From Lamellibrachia satsuma (taxonomy: Eukaryota; Annelida; Polychaeta; Sabellida; Siboglinidae): a stretch of DNA of 64,000 nucleotides. Both the position numbers and the translations under genes were made by a program. The stretch spans positions 4,937,001 to 5,001,000 of the forward strand of contig BSQZ01000037.1 in the NCBI GenBank assembly GCA_033239005.1, given 5' to 3'. Shown here piece by piece: positions 1 through 12,500 of this stretch (positions are counted from its first letter, which is position 1; each line of letters starts with the position of its first letter). The notes below the pieces were generated by a model that was not told the DNA's origin, did no database searches, and saw only the letters and a program-made list of their open reading frames with translations.

Positions 1-376
1 ATGTATGCAAGTTTTGTAATGTAAAATCATGACTGTTATTCAGTGTTGCAAAACATGCATGCACATGATTGGATGTACGCAAGTTTTGCAATGTAAAATC
101 ATGACTGTTATTCAGCATTGCATAACATGGGTGCATGCACATGATTGGATGTATGCAAGTTTTGTAATGTAAAATCATGACTGTTATTCAGCATTGCATA
201 ACATGGGTGCATGCACATGATTGGATGTATGCAAGTTTTGTAATGTAAAATCATGACTGTTATTCAGTGTTGCAAAACATGGGTGCATGCACATGACTGG
301 ATGTATGCAAGTTTTGTAATGTAAAATCATGACTGTTATTCAGCACTGCATAACATGGGTGCATGCATATGTACGC
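1..376. repeat. 76-bp tandem repeat, five copies
   Basis: Units begin at 1, 73, 149, 225 and 301, each opening with ATGTAYGCAAGTTTTG. The first copy is 72 bp because of a 4-bp deletion; the others are 76 bp. The array probably continues to the left of the window. It lies in the TBCB intron that follows exon 3 on the minus strand. Confidence 0.9.
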
Positions 377-425
377 ACGTTTGCATGTCTGCATGAAACA
401 TCTTGGTCCAGTGGAACCCACTCAC

Positions 426-519
426 CCCCTCGTTTTGCATATTCCTCTGGCGACATTTCATATTTCTCCACTTTGCTTAGATCGTCAAAATCTCCGGCTT
501 GACCTATTTTATCAATTAC
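426..519 (-). CDS. TBCB: TBCB exon 3 (end of ubiquitin-like domain and start of linker)
   Basis: The acceptor TTTGCAG lies just before 519 on the minus strand; the donor GTGAGT begins at 425. It translates as VIDKIGQAGDFDDLSKVEKY and on to EEYAKRG, the conserved TBCB segment after the ubiquitin-like domain. Length is 94 bp, so the next exon starts in phase 1, beyond the window. Confidence 0.92.
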
Positions 520-3500
520 CTGCAAACAACACAGTTACAGTCAACAAGAACAAATTACTGTTTACACTACATTGCAACTGAGTTGAATGAATGTGCCCGA
601 CATAGAACATCCTGTGTAAGTGCTAGTAATTGTATATACTAGTGCAGTTGTGTGGTGGCGCCATCTAGTAGATACATGTATGCTATAGCGAATGGGAGGT
701 GAGATTCCACTAGGGGAGTGTCATGGCATCTTGGTTTGTGCGCGGCTCGTGTTATAGGCGAAAATAAAAAGATTTAGGAGATGGCAACCCCCGGGGGGGT
801 ACTGCCATACCAAAGCGGTGGGGGTGTGCCGCCAGAGCCCCATGGAGCACATGGAAAGAGAGAAAGAAATCAAGAAATTTATGGTCACCAAGAGAGAATT
901 ATTGAACAATTTATCTAATATCTATAAATGTAAGGTAAGCCTAGGCAGAACGTTTTCATTGGGAAATTTCCTCTTCGATGAAAGAGAGAATTATCAAGTT
1001 TAATTGGGGCACAAAGAGAGAAAATTTACATTTTTTCTTCAGACAGAGAGAAAAATGGCCAAAAACAGGGGCATTTGCGCGGCACATACATGTATACCTC
1101 AGTATAGGGAGTACTCCCCCCGGTGACAGCCCTGGGATCAAGGTAAAGGCGTGTTTAATGTACTATAGCAAACTGTATGCTATTTTTGAGCATATAACAT
1201 TGATTACATTTGATAAAACATGACTTGTAAACTAGCTATTGTTTTTCCCCGGCCCCAACTTCAAATAAGTAGTAATACGGGGTATTTTATGCTTTTATTG
1301 GTAATGTTCATGTTTTCTACACATTTGTGTTGTTTCATTTATACATTCTTTTTCATTTTGTATTTTAGTTTTACGTAAATAAACAGACAACAGTTTTGAA
1401 TGATTTGGACATAGCGTTCTGAGTTGATGTATGAACGGCTACATCCTGTATATATTTATGCTTAAAAATTAATACTTGGTTCTCTGTGTATTTATGTGTA
1501 TTTGCGAGAACACAAATGTCACTGGATGTACAAAATTAACTTTTTAACTAATTGATATTTCCCCCTCATAACATGCTAGGAAATATTGAAAAGAACGTCG
1601 ACACCGCAAATAATCACACTGCACTAATGTCGGATTTCGCAAATTTGACAAAAAAATCGCAAACATTTCTTTGGGGATTTTCTCAAAACAGTATAATTTT
1701 GCATTTTGTGCCTATTTTTTCGCATTTACAAAAATGTTTTTAAAATCTTGTAACATAACCAAATAACTGAACATTTTTTAGCATATACTAGCCGCCCCAA
1801 CTACCATACTGTTAAAAATCTTGAGCAGAAAACAAGCAATAACTTACATGTATCCTCATATCTTCATCAATTGGATACGACCCAAGCAGAGCGTCATTGT
1901 TGTCAAGGTCACAGACAAACTTTTCGTCTTTCCCGAACAGCTGCAGCTGCATGTTAGCCGCTGTGGCTCCGGTGACCATCTCCAGTTTACCCTGTCGAAA
2001 CAAATTTGGTCGACTTACAACAAAGTCACATGTTCATATATAATGAGCCCATGAACAATTGAGTGGGCCAGATATTTCACCAACCATAGTTTTCTTTTAG
2101 ACTATTATATTTACTTTGAAAGGTCTGTAATCGGTGTGTACTATGAGCTATCGTGGGAGCGACTTATCGATTGAGTATATAAAGCCTACACAGGAGCTTC
2201 ACACCCACGCCCCGTGAGCTCGAGATTGGGTGCTAAAAATAAATGTGTAACATGCATGTAAGTACGAACATCTGTTTCCGCCGGCGCTGTTGAATTTTTA
2301 CTAGAAAGATCTTTCATTAAATCATGAACACCATTTTGAAAGGCACCATAATAAACCATACGATGTATGCTAATGACCTTTGTATATATTCACCTGGTGT
2401 TTCTGGGCTGAGGAAACTTGCCGATTGATGTGCTGAGTATGGCAACATGTTGGACATAACGTACAATGCCAACAAATCATACTGCACAGTAATTGATAAC
2501 GAATCTCAAGACAATTGTTCACCCTGTAACTGTGCAGTCACTTTGTAGGATGCCCAGTGCAGTGCTAGAGTAGTTGAGCCTGCGGAGATGTTATTATCAT
2601 CACAACTTGTATTAGTTATCATTATTTGTGCCATGTTATTCATCATTATCTGACAAAATATTTCAGGTAAATATCCGAGTTGAGTAATATCAAAGACCTT
2701 AAACACTAATAAGATGTTTCACTTGGGGCTATTTATGTAATCGCGAGCCAGTAGCGCCACCCAACGACTGGTGTGATCAACTACAAATGGCAGACTTGCA
2801 ATTCAGCAGACGTGGTGGCACAATATGTGCAGTAATTGGTTGCCACAACACAACTTATAATTCCCATGTAAGCTTGTTTCGGTTCCCCAACGAAAAGGAC
2901 ACCGAAAGGTAAGATGATTCAGTTTTGATAACACCACTAACACACTTATCGAAACAAATTGTTCATAGTGCTGTATTATCACCCAGACCTGGGGCGATTC
3001 CGACATCGGAGTCGGAATCGGAGTGTCTGGAGTCAATGCAGTGGAATCGGAATAATTTGGAGTGGAATCAGAATCGGAATCATTTGGAGTGGAGTTGTAA
3101 TCGGAATCACACTGAGTGGAACCGGAATCGTCATGAATGTCACCACTAGTGTTTGCACAGAAAAGCCACGGGTCTTTCCACATGGGCCATGGCTAATTGC
3201 AATTTACTTTTATTGGTATCTCACTGCTCACTGGCCAGTCACTGCTAGTGTTTACTCAGAAAAGCCACAGATCCTGTTGAAGGATTAAATCCTTTGGTTT
3301 TATTGGCAGTTTGTCAGAAGAGTTTTCATATGCCTGGTTCAGATCTGGCCTGGTCATACCTAGACCATGGCTAACCGCAATTTACTTTTATTGATTTCTC
3401 ACTGCTAGTGTTTGCACAGAATCATACAAACCCTTCTAAAGGATTAAATCAGAAGTTGTGCTGGAGTCAGCATCGGAATCAAAAGTTGTACTGGAGTCGG

Positions 3501-6500
3501 AATCGGAATCGAACTGAGACAACTGGAGTTGGAATCGGACTCGCAAGTCAGTTGGAGTCAAATCGAACCGAGACAACTGGAGTCGGATTCGTTGAAGCGG
3601 AATTGAACCCAGGTCTGTAATATCGCCCAATGCTTACTAGTTCAGGCCTGGCCAACCCGCGGCTCCCGAGCCGCATGCAGCTCTTTGCCTGGTTTCATGC
3701 GGCTCTTACGTTCATATCGAAGTTTGTGTTTGTGTTTTTTTTTTAATGTGCGTGTTCGCTTCGCTTGAGTTCAATACGGTATTTTCGTCAAAAGCGCATG
3801 TGCGTGAGATGAAAATACCGCAAAGTTCCCCAGTAGGGGCAAGATCATTTGAGTAAACAATTTGTGTCAAGTTCACTCTCTAAATGGCAGTGAAAAAATG
3901 CACAGCAAAACGAAAATATGAAGATGAACACAGGACGTTTTTAATAGAGTGGGAGAGTTTATATTTTTTGTTGAACGTAATGGCAAGCCATTCTGCCTTA
4001 TGTGTCAGGCGTCATTAGCGCATTTCAAGGCTTCAAATCTTTAGCGCCACTTCAGCTCACTCCATGCTAACATCGACCAGGAATTTCCAAAAGGGACTGA
4101 ACTTCGCAAGCACAATTTGGTCACTTTGAAAAGTCAGGCAGAAAAGCAGATACAGTTTTTCCAAAAATTTACGAAGCACTCAGAGACTGTAACGCTTGCA
4201 TCTTATCAACTGGCTTGGAACATTGCACGGGCTAAAAAGCCATACAATGAAGGGGAGTTCGTTAAAAAATGCCTCAGTGACGTTGTTGAAATCTTGTCTC
4301 CTGAAAACGACAAACTAAAACGAATGGTATCAGACGTCCAACTGTCCCGCCACACTGTTGAACACAGAATATCGGACATTAACACGGCTAGCTATTGAAT
4401 CACAGTTGCACTCTGAACTTCAAGCATGTGAGTATTTTAGTGTCGCATTGGATGAGAGTTGTGACATACAAGACAAGCCTCAGTTGGCAATATTTGCACG
4501 GTCTGTGTCAAATGATTGTGTGATCAAAGAAGAACTCCTTGATATTGTGCCATTAAAAGACAGAACCCGTGGCATAGATGTGAAAGAAACAATGATGGCT
4601 GCATTTGGGAAAGCAAATCTGCCCATACCGAAACTAACTGCAATAGCCACGGATGGAGCGCCAGCCATGATCGGATCTGTGAACGGCTTGTGGGGCTGTG
4701 CAAAGCTGACCAAACATTTCCCGAGTTTTGGAATTTCCACTGCATCATCCACAGGGAGCAACTCGTGTCTAAATCATTGAATTTAGACAACGTCATGAAG
4801 CCTGTGATGGAAATCGTCAACTACATCTGCACACATGCGCTTAACCACAGGCAATTCAAGAATCTCATCGCTGAGCTGGACCAAGGGCTTCCAGGTGACC
4901 TGCCGCTGCACTGCACTGTGAGGTGGCTGTCAAAAGGCAAGGTACTCTCTCGCTTCTTTGAGCTTTTGGATGCCGTGAAACTGTTCATGGAAGAGAAGGA
5001 CAAGGACTATCCCGAGCTCTCGGACCTCAAGTGGATTATGGATCTGGCCTTTTTGGTCGACATGCTGTGTCACTTGGACAGACTGAACCTGACCCTGCAG
5101 GGTAAGTTAAAAATGCTGCCTGACCTGGTGCAAAGTGTGTTTGCGTTTGTCAACAAACTGAAGCTGTTCAAGACGCATATTCAAAAGGGAGATTTAACGC
5201 ATTTTCCCACTCTGCTAAAAGCCAGTGGGCAAGTCACAAGTGCCGCCCTTAATAAGCAAACAGCCAGATATGCAACACTGGTTGAAAACCTGCACGAAAG
5301 CTTTGTGACCCGGTTCCGTGATCTACAACTGAAAAGGCCACAGATTACGTTCCTCGTCGACCCATTTAATGCGGAGACGGACTGTTTGAAAGCCCCGCTA
5401 GTCACAGATGAGGCTGTGGCTGAGTTGGAGATGATCGATCTTTGTGAGGAGGACCAACTGAAACCTGCTTTAAGGGAAGGGACCATTGAGTTCTGGAAAA
5501 GTGTGCAAATGGAAAAATACCCCAATGTCAAACGGGCTGCGCTTAAGATACTGTCAATGTTTGGGTCAACATATGTCTGCGAGTCTGTGTTTTCTACCCT
5601 GAAACAAAAGCATCGATCTGTTCTGACTGACACCCATGTGAAAGAATTGCTTCGAGTGGCAACAACGGAATACAAACCAGATTTGAAGAGGATTGTTCAA
5701 GGCAAGGAATGCCAGAAGTCCCACTAAGCAACATGCATAGTAAAAGAAAAACACAATTGTAAATTATTATATTTTTGTTTGTGGACTTGGTTGAACTGAG
5801 AGTTTGTGTGTGTGAGACAGTTCACACAATGTTCATTGTTGAAAATGACTGGCCTGTGGTCTTAGTACTTTCTGTCATTATCATGTTGGTGTGTGACATT
5901 TACAATAAATCTGGCTGAGCAGAGGTCTGTGTGTGTGTGTGAGAGAGGAAGGGATGGGGTGATGTTCATGTGTGCCCATATGTATGATGTGGCTCTTTGC
6001 GGTAACACAGTAAAAAATGTGGCTCTTAGTCTCTGACTGGTTGGCCACCCCTGTACTAGTTGAAGGCCGTTAGTCAAGTCTGTATTTAAGGGTAGTGTAT
6101 ACTTTTAGGTTTACTACGTTACTAATGTGAATGTAATTGAGATAATTCCCACTGAAAGCTTGCACAAGTGGTGCAGAAACAATTTGTGCATACTGTATAA
6201 ACCATAATACAGTACTATGACTATGAGTCATGTCTCGCGAGGTAGTTTAGTTAGTAGCCACCCAGTGGCAGTATAGGGCACAGACATAATCTATGCCTAC
6301 TGAGTATGTTCAGGCTCTAGCCTATGTAATGTAGCAGTCAATAGTCCTATTTTAGCACAGAAGCTAATTCATAACTATTGCAATATATTGGCATTGCCAT
6401 GACTCCACGTTTTTGACGTCAACTTAAAAGTGCTGGGTGCTCAATTGTTTATGTTTATTTTCCAACAGGTCAAAGAAATGGTTCATCAACAGCAGACGCG

Positions 6501-9500
6501 CTGACTTGGAAAAAATAACACCAAGGCAACTGTACAACAACTATCAGATTTGCTCCATCCATTTTGAAGATAGCCAGTTCATTGACCCGGCCCACCAGTC
6601 CATGGACCCGGCCCACCAGTCCATGGACCCGGCCCACCAGTTCATGGACCCGGCCCACCAGTCCATGGACCTGGCTCACCAGTTCATGGACCTGGCCCAC
6701 CAGTTCATGGACCCGGCCACCAGTCACTGATGCCACATGCCATCCCAACTCTATTCGAGTCTGTTCCTAATTCACCAAGCAGAATAGCACCACAGACACA
6801 GCAGACAGCGCGATACACACCAAACTTATGTGAAGGTATTCTAGTACCTGTATTGGATCATGAGTTTATTATCATGGGACAACTATTCAACAATTCATTC
6901 GGTAACATAAGGTAATATCCATAACTATTGAATAACTAGTAAATGTGCCAACTGGAGATCAGTTCATTCAGTCTGAATAACACTAAAACTAATTATTGAC
7001 TAGAATAAATAACACCATTATAGATTTATTACAACCAGTCTTATGAAACATTTCAGAAGAACCTGTGTTTAAGTTTAGCGGTGTCACTTTCTAATTATTG
7101 CATTAATAAAATGTATGTGTTGCAGCTACACTGATACACAGCAGCGAGGCAGTCAGCCTGCCTGACAAATCATTGCCTGGGCCCTCATCTGTGCCAAACA
7201 CCCCTCGAAAGCAGAAACTGCAGAAGGAAGTTGCTCGACTGAGAACGAAGGTCCGCCATTTGAAGCAGCAAAAGAAATCTTGCAAGCAAGCGACAAAGAG
7301 AGACACTAATATTAAAAGTATAATATCACAACTGTCTGTCTATCTCCCCAGCGACACAATTTTGTTCACTGAGACTCAGATCAGGATGTCTCAATGAAAG
7401 AAGCAAGGTCACCGATGGGCAATCAAAGACAAGATGTTGGCTTTGTTTATCTTTTATCATAGTCGTAAAGCATATTGGCTGCTCAGCAAATTATTTTGCT
7501 TATCGTCAGAGTTGACCCTTCTGAGATCTCTACGAAAGTCTAACTTGTCTCCTGGCTTCAGTGATCAAGTGTTTAATGCCACGAAGCTAAAAGTTGCCAG
7601 AATACCTCTGCATGCCCCGTCAATGTGCCATGACGTTTGACGAAATGTTACTTATATCTGCTTCGGTGTATAATTATCAACTTGATACCATTGAAGGTTT
7701 TGAAAACTTTGGTGACATGGGCCGAAGCAAGTACATGGCCACACATGCACTTGCCTTTATGGTTCGAGGGCTCTCATCCAAGTGGAAGCAGCCAGTGGGA
7801 TATTTCCTTAGTTCTGGCCCAGTCACAGGAAAGATGTTGCAGTCACTGGCACGTGCATGCATTGACAAATTGATAAAGATTGGCCTCTCCGTAAATGTGT
7901 TAATCTGTGATTAAGGTTCAGATAATCGCCAATTCCTGGAGACATTTGAGAAAATAAGCATTGATAAAGCACACATCACGGTTGACCACCATGACACATG
8001 TCATCTATGACCAACTGCATTTGTTGAAAAATGTGTGCAACAATTTTGTGAAGCACAGCTTCATTGTGAACAAGCAATCAGTTGAATGGCAATATGTCAC
8101 AGTTTTACGAGTTCGATAAAGCAAATCTTATTCGTATGGCTCCTAAACTGCACAACAAACACATCACCTTACCACCTTTTTCTGCAATGTGTGTAACCCT
8201 TGCTGCTAGGGTGCTCAGCCACTCTGTTGCTGCAGGTATATCCACACTTTCTGTTTTGGGTCACTAGTTCATTGAAATGTTCAATCAAATATTTAATGCT
8301 TTCAATAGTAATTCACTGAAATCCAGTTAGAAATTCCGCCATTCTATTCAGAATGACAGTGGGCATGTGCACTTTTTGGAGGATGCTCTGAAATTCTTAG
8401 ATATGATACAGCTGGAAAATGTCACAGTGATCCCAGAGTTAGGAGCAGACCTCTTCGAAACAATTCCTGGTGATATGCAGCAACAGCAGATGCTATGTTT
8501 CGCTGAGCGAAATTTATGAATAATTCTACATGGGAACGACCACAAAAAAACACAGCCAGGGCATTGGACAGGCTACAGGACTATACTGCGAGTACAACAG
8601 CCCCAAAGAATCATCCCCCCCAACTTATCCAAAAAACAAATGGAAACGATTAGATGGCTTAAAGACACCAAGGAGATCATAATCAAACCAGCAGATAAGG
8701 GCTCGGCTATGGTAGTAATGTCATTAGATAGCTACATACAAGAGGCCAAAAGACAGTTAGTGAATAGTAGACATTACATCCCGCTGGAGGATTCATTAAC
8801 CCTAAAGCAGCAGCCAAAATATCATCAGTATTATATTTCGAGAAAACAATCTAGTTACCCGGATCACACGGATACACCTGGATACTTTTCACCCTAAGCA
8901 TACATTTACGGGCATCTTGAAATCCCAAATCCTTAGATTCCATAGGATTTGTAACAACATTTCTTGAGAAGTATTAGAGCGAAAACGCTTAGAGGTATTT
9001 CTAACGGACACAGGCAGGAAAAGGTCGGCCCATGCAGGGGTGAGAAATGCAACACTTGTGACCAGTTCATTGAGAAACGCATAATTCTTTGAGAAATCGC
9101 CTTAACCAGCTAGATCGGACATACGTGGATCAGCGTATACCCCAGTGGCGAATCACTTTAACACACAGGATCATATGCAAGTGACTATTCTAGAATCAGG
9201 ACCCTTTTCGACAGAGGGAAAACTTGAAAAGATCTATAGACAGAATAAGGAATCTTTGTGGATAGAAAAACTCAGGACAACGGAACCCCGAGGTATGAGC
9301 GCGAGGGAAGATACGTATAATATAATACCCTTTGTTATACCGTATTCATGCCATGCAGAGGTAACAGCTAAAGCCAGGGAGACGTGTGCAGCGCTCTACG
9401 AAAATCAGTCGGAAGTCGCTGAGCGTAATTCCCTGTAAACGTGTCATAATGGAAACTATGCATCATCTGGTCTATTTTGAGGTTTTACTTCTAAGTCTCA

Positions 9501-12500
9501 GTTAAGGTCTTATTTATGCGCTCCCGGAAGGATTTCTTTGTTTTCAAAGTCCCAAGTTACACATTTTTGTGTTTTTACAACATCGATGAAAATGTCTTAT
9601 TTGTACGTTTTTGAAATAGTTATGCACTATTTCACGAACGCTTACATCCATGAATCAGTATTCGGCATTGTCTTTGGAAAGTTGCAGTTGGATTGGAGCA
9701 TTGTTGGTTATCGAAAAGTGATTACTTTAGTGGATATTGTCACAGTTTATATGTGATATATAAACGTGAACTTCGTATCGTGTTTTTGTTACTTAGTTAG
9801 TACGAAATCTTGTGTGCAGGACGAGTTAAGTGATATGTTTGGGTTTTGCGAATAAAATCCAAGATGGCTGCCTCCTTCGTGGATTCTAACACAGCCGATG
9901 TTGCTGGATGTTGGAATGCGCGGACTTCACTCGATATGTGGAATATAGCAAGCGAGGATGTGCTGACCAATATGGTGATCGACTACTTTGTCATGTGTCC
10001 GATTAGCAACAGCGATGATGACACCGAGTTGAGCGATGACAATGTTGACATCAATCCCGGACGTCGACACTGCAGGTAACAGTGACAGTTCTGACGACGA
10101 TGGCACTACCGTGGACTGTCCTGCCACGTTTTTGGCAGATGAGATTATGCCCCGCGATCGTGGAGATGTTCCAGAAACTGTGCAAGATGTCACTATAAAG
10201 TGCAGCTGTAAGCTTAACAATGGACAGCCTTGCCATACTAGATATGCACCCAGTGAACTGGCTGACATTCATCTGCAGTACCTGGCTATGACACGACGAG
10301 ATATTGCCGTTCTGGCTAAGCTGTCATGTGGCATGCATCTGTCGTCGATGACAAGAAAGGCAGCAAGAACGGCAAGCACAACGAACTGGTTTCTACCTGC
10401 ATGGTTTCCGTATCTGCCGGGACATCTTCAAACAGCTCATGTAATCAGTCAGGACAAGCTCACTGCACTGATTGCTCACTACAAGGTGGCTGGTGTTGAA
10501 GCACGGCTTCATCGCAGCAACAGCAAGAGGCAAACGCCATCATCCTTCCTGGCCGCACTACAGGACACTGGAAAACTGACGTGAAGTTGCTGCCGACCAA
10601 TTGTCACATGAAGAAGGTGTACCTGCAGTATTGTGATGCAACTGATGCTGCTGGAATGCGGAAGGTGGCAGTGCAAACTTTTCGTAGGCTGTGACAGCAG
10701 CTTCTGCCATTGGTCGTCACTATGCGACCAGCTACAGACCTCTGCTGGTAGTGTCAGAAGGGAGTGACCAATCGTATAGAAGACTGCCACAGTTCGTGAC
10801 TGAAGAACATTTATGCATCAGAGCAGACCCAGTACACAGATGTGTGCAAATCTGTGAGAGTATGCCATCTGAGTATGCCATCTGATTTGACCCTGGGCCC
10901 ACATGCTTCATGTAACTATGCTAGGAAAAGCCACTACAGCTTTGATTTTGCCCAGCAAGTACACTTTCCGTCGGATCCGCTACAGCCTGGACCCATCTAT
11001 TTCAAGTGTCCTCACAAGTGTGGCCTCTTCGGTGTTGCCTGTGAGGCATTCCCCAAACAGGTGAACTTTGTGCTTGATGAGAGCATCAACACTGGGAAGG
11101 GTGCCAACTGTGTAGTGTCAGTGCTGCCATCAACAAGGTGCCAACTGTGTAGTGTCAATGCTGCACTACTGGTTTGAGAAGTACGGTGTGGGCGAGTGTG
11201 ATGTCCACCTACACGCTAACAACTGTAACGACCAGAACAAGAATTCGTGCATGATGCAGAACTTGATGTGGCGAGTTCTGTCTGGGCGACACAAGAACAT
11301 CACACTCTTGTTCCTGCTGACTGGCCACACCAAGGACCAAGGTTGACTGCCTGGATGACACTGTGGCTGTGGTCGATTAGTCATCTGATGTGAACATGGC
11401 CCTGCTGTGTGGCATATTTCATTGGACGTAATTTCTGGTGACCTACTTCCGTAAAATGATGAACATTAAGTGGTTCCATCACTTCCACTTTGTGGAGGGA
11501 TCCACCACAGTGAGAGTGCAGGAATTAGCAGACAGCGCATTCATCGAGCAGTCTCTCCTGCGACAGAGACTGCCACACAAGCGAATGATGCCATAAGTCA
11601 TCAGCCTGAAGGGTCTTGACGTGAAACGACAGTGGTATCTATACAATGAGATCCGCCCCTTCACTGCGGAATGTTGTCAGGACATCACCACACCTTTTCC
11701 GTCAGTTGCTAAGATGAAGCAGAGGCAGGTCAAAGCTGTGCCAGGGAGGTGCTGTCTGTGCCCTGCCCTGACAGAGAAGAGTGGCCAGGGAGGTGCTGTC
11801 TGTGTCCTGCCCTGACAGAGGAGACTGGCCAGGGAGGTGCTGTCTGTGCCCTGCCCTGACAGCATCATTCAGTACAACGCACATATGGGTGGCGTCGACT
11901 TGGCCGACCAGAAGCGGTCATACTACAGCGTTGGTCATGAGTCGACCAAGGTCTGGCATTACCTGGCATGGTACATTTTCAACATGCCAATCATCAACAG
12001 TTTCATTATCTGCACACAGTCACTAGCCCATCCCCTCTAGCGTGAACAACACACAGTGACCCACCTTTAGCAGTCCCCAAAAGTTGTGAAGCAGCTGAGC
12101 TGGATTTAGCAGCTGAAAGAGAGTAGGGTGCCAGGTCAAGAATGTACCAGTCATGGGAGCTGCAAATATGCTCGGACACAACCTTGTCAAAATGTCAAAG
12201 AAGCTAGTGTGTCGCAACTGTAGCCAGTCGAAAGACCCAGCAAGGCCGTGGTGTTGCCACCAAGTGGAAGTGCAAGGTGTACGACGTTCCTCTGTGCCAG
12301 GTGGTTGCCTGTTGCAGTACCATACCCGACTCTCTGTCTAGGATTGATGTTTGTAGAAATGATGCTGATCTGATCTTTCAATTGATGTTCTGATATTTTC
12401 AAACATCTCACTCATATGACACACATGTCACTCATATGACACAATGTCCTTAGTGTAACTGAGTCCGATACTTTTCAACTATTATTTTCTGAGTATACAA

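Larger units (their letters stand above)
2787..8518 (+). pseudogene. P-element/THAP9-like transposase gene, broken and with nested insertions
   Basis: Exon 1 (2787-2908) and exon 2 (from 6469) join in phase (AG|G) to make a THAP DNA-binding domain: CAVIGCHNTTYN, FRFP, KKWFINSRR, then CSIHFEDSQF. Next come a seven-residue repeat (DPAHQSM, seven copies), a basic coiled coil from 7126 (EVARLRTKVRHLKQQKK), QIRMSQ, DKMLALFIFYHSRKAYWLL, the RNase H-like part (SIEGFENFGDMGRS-like, FMVRGLSSKWKQPVGYFL) and FDKANLIRMAPKLHNKHI with LPPFSAM. This order is that of P-element transposases, which cut and paste DNA and include vertebrate THAP9. It is dead: a 1-bp loss near 6716 shifts frame, and there are in-frame stops near 7395 and 7912, another frameshift between 7640 and 8080, and a stop near 8265. 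The 3.5 kb first intron holds a MITE and a hAT element. Terminal inverted repeats were not identified. Confidence 0.88.

Noticed and set aside
3436..3630. Ser/Asp/Gln repeat frames on both strands at 2959-3630
   Set aside because: Translations of the GGAATCGGA motif runs in the ends of a non-autonomous element.
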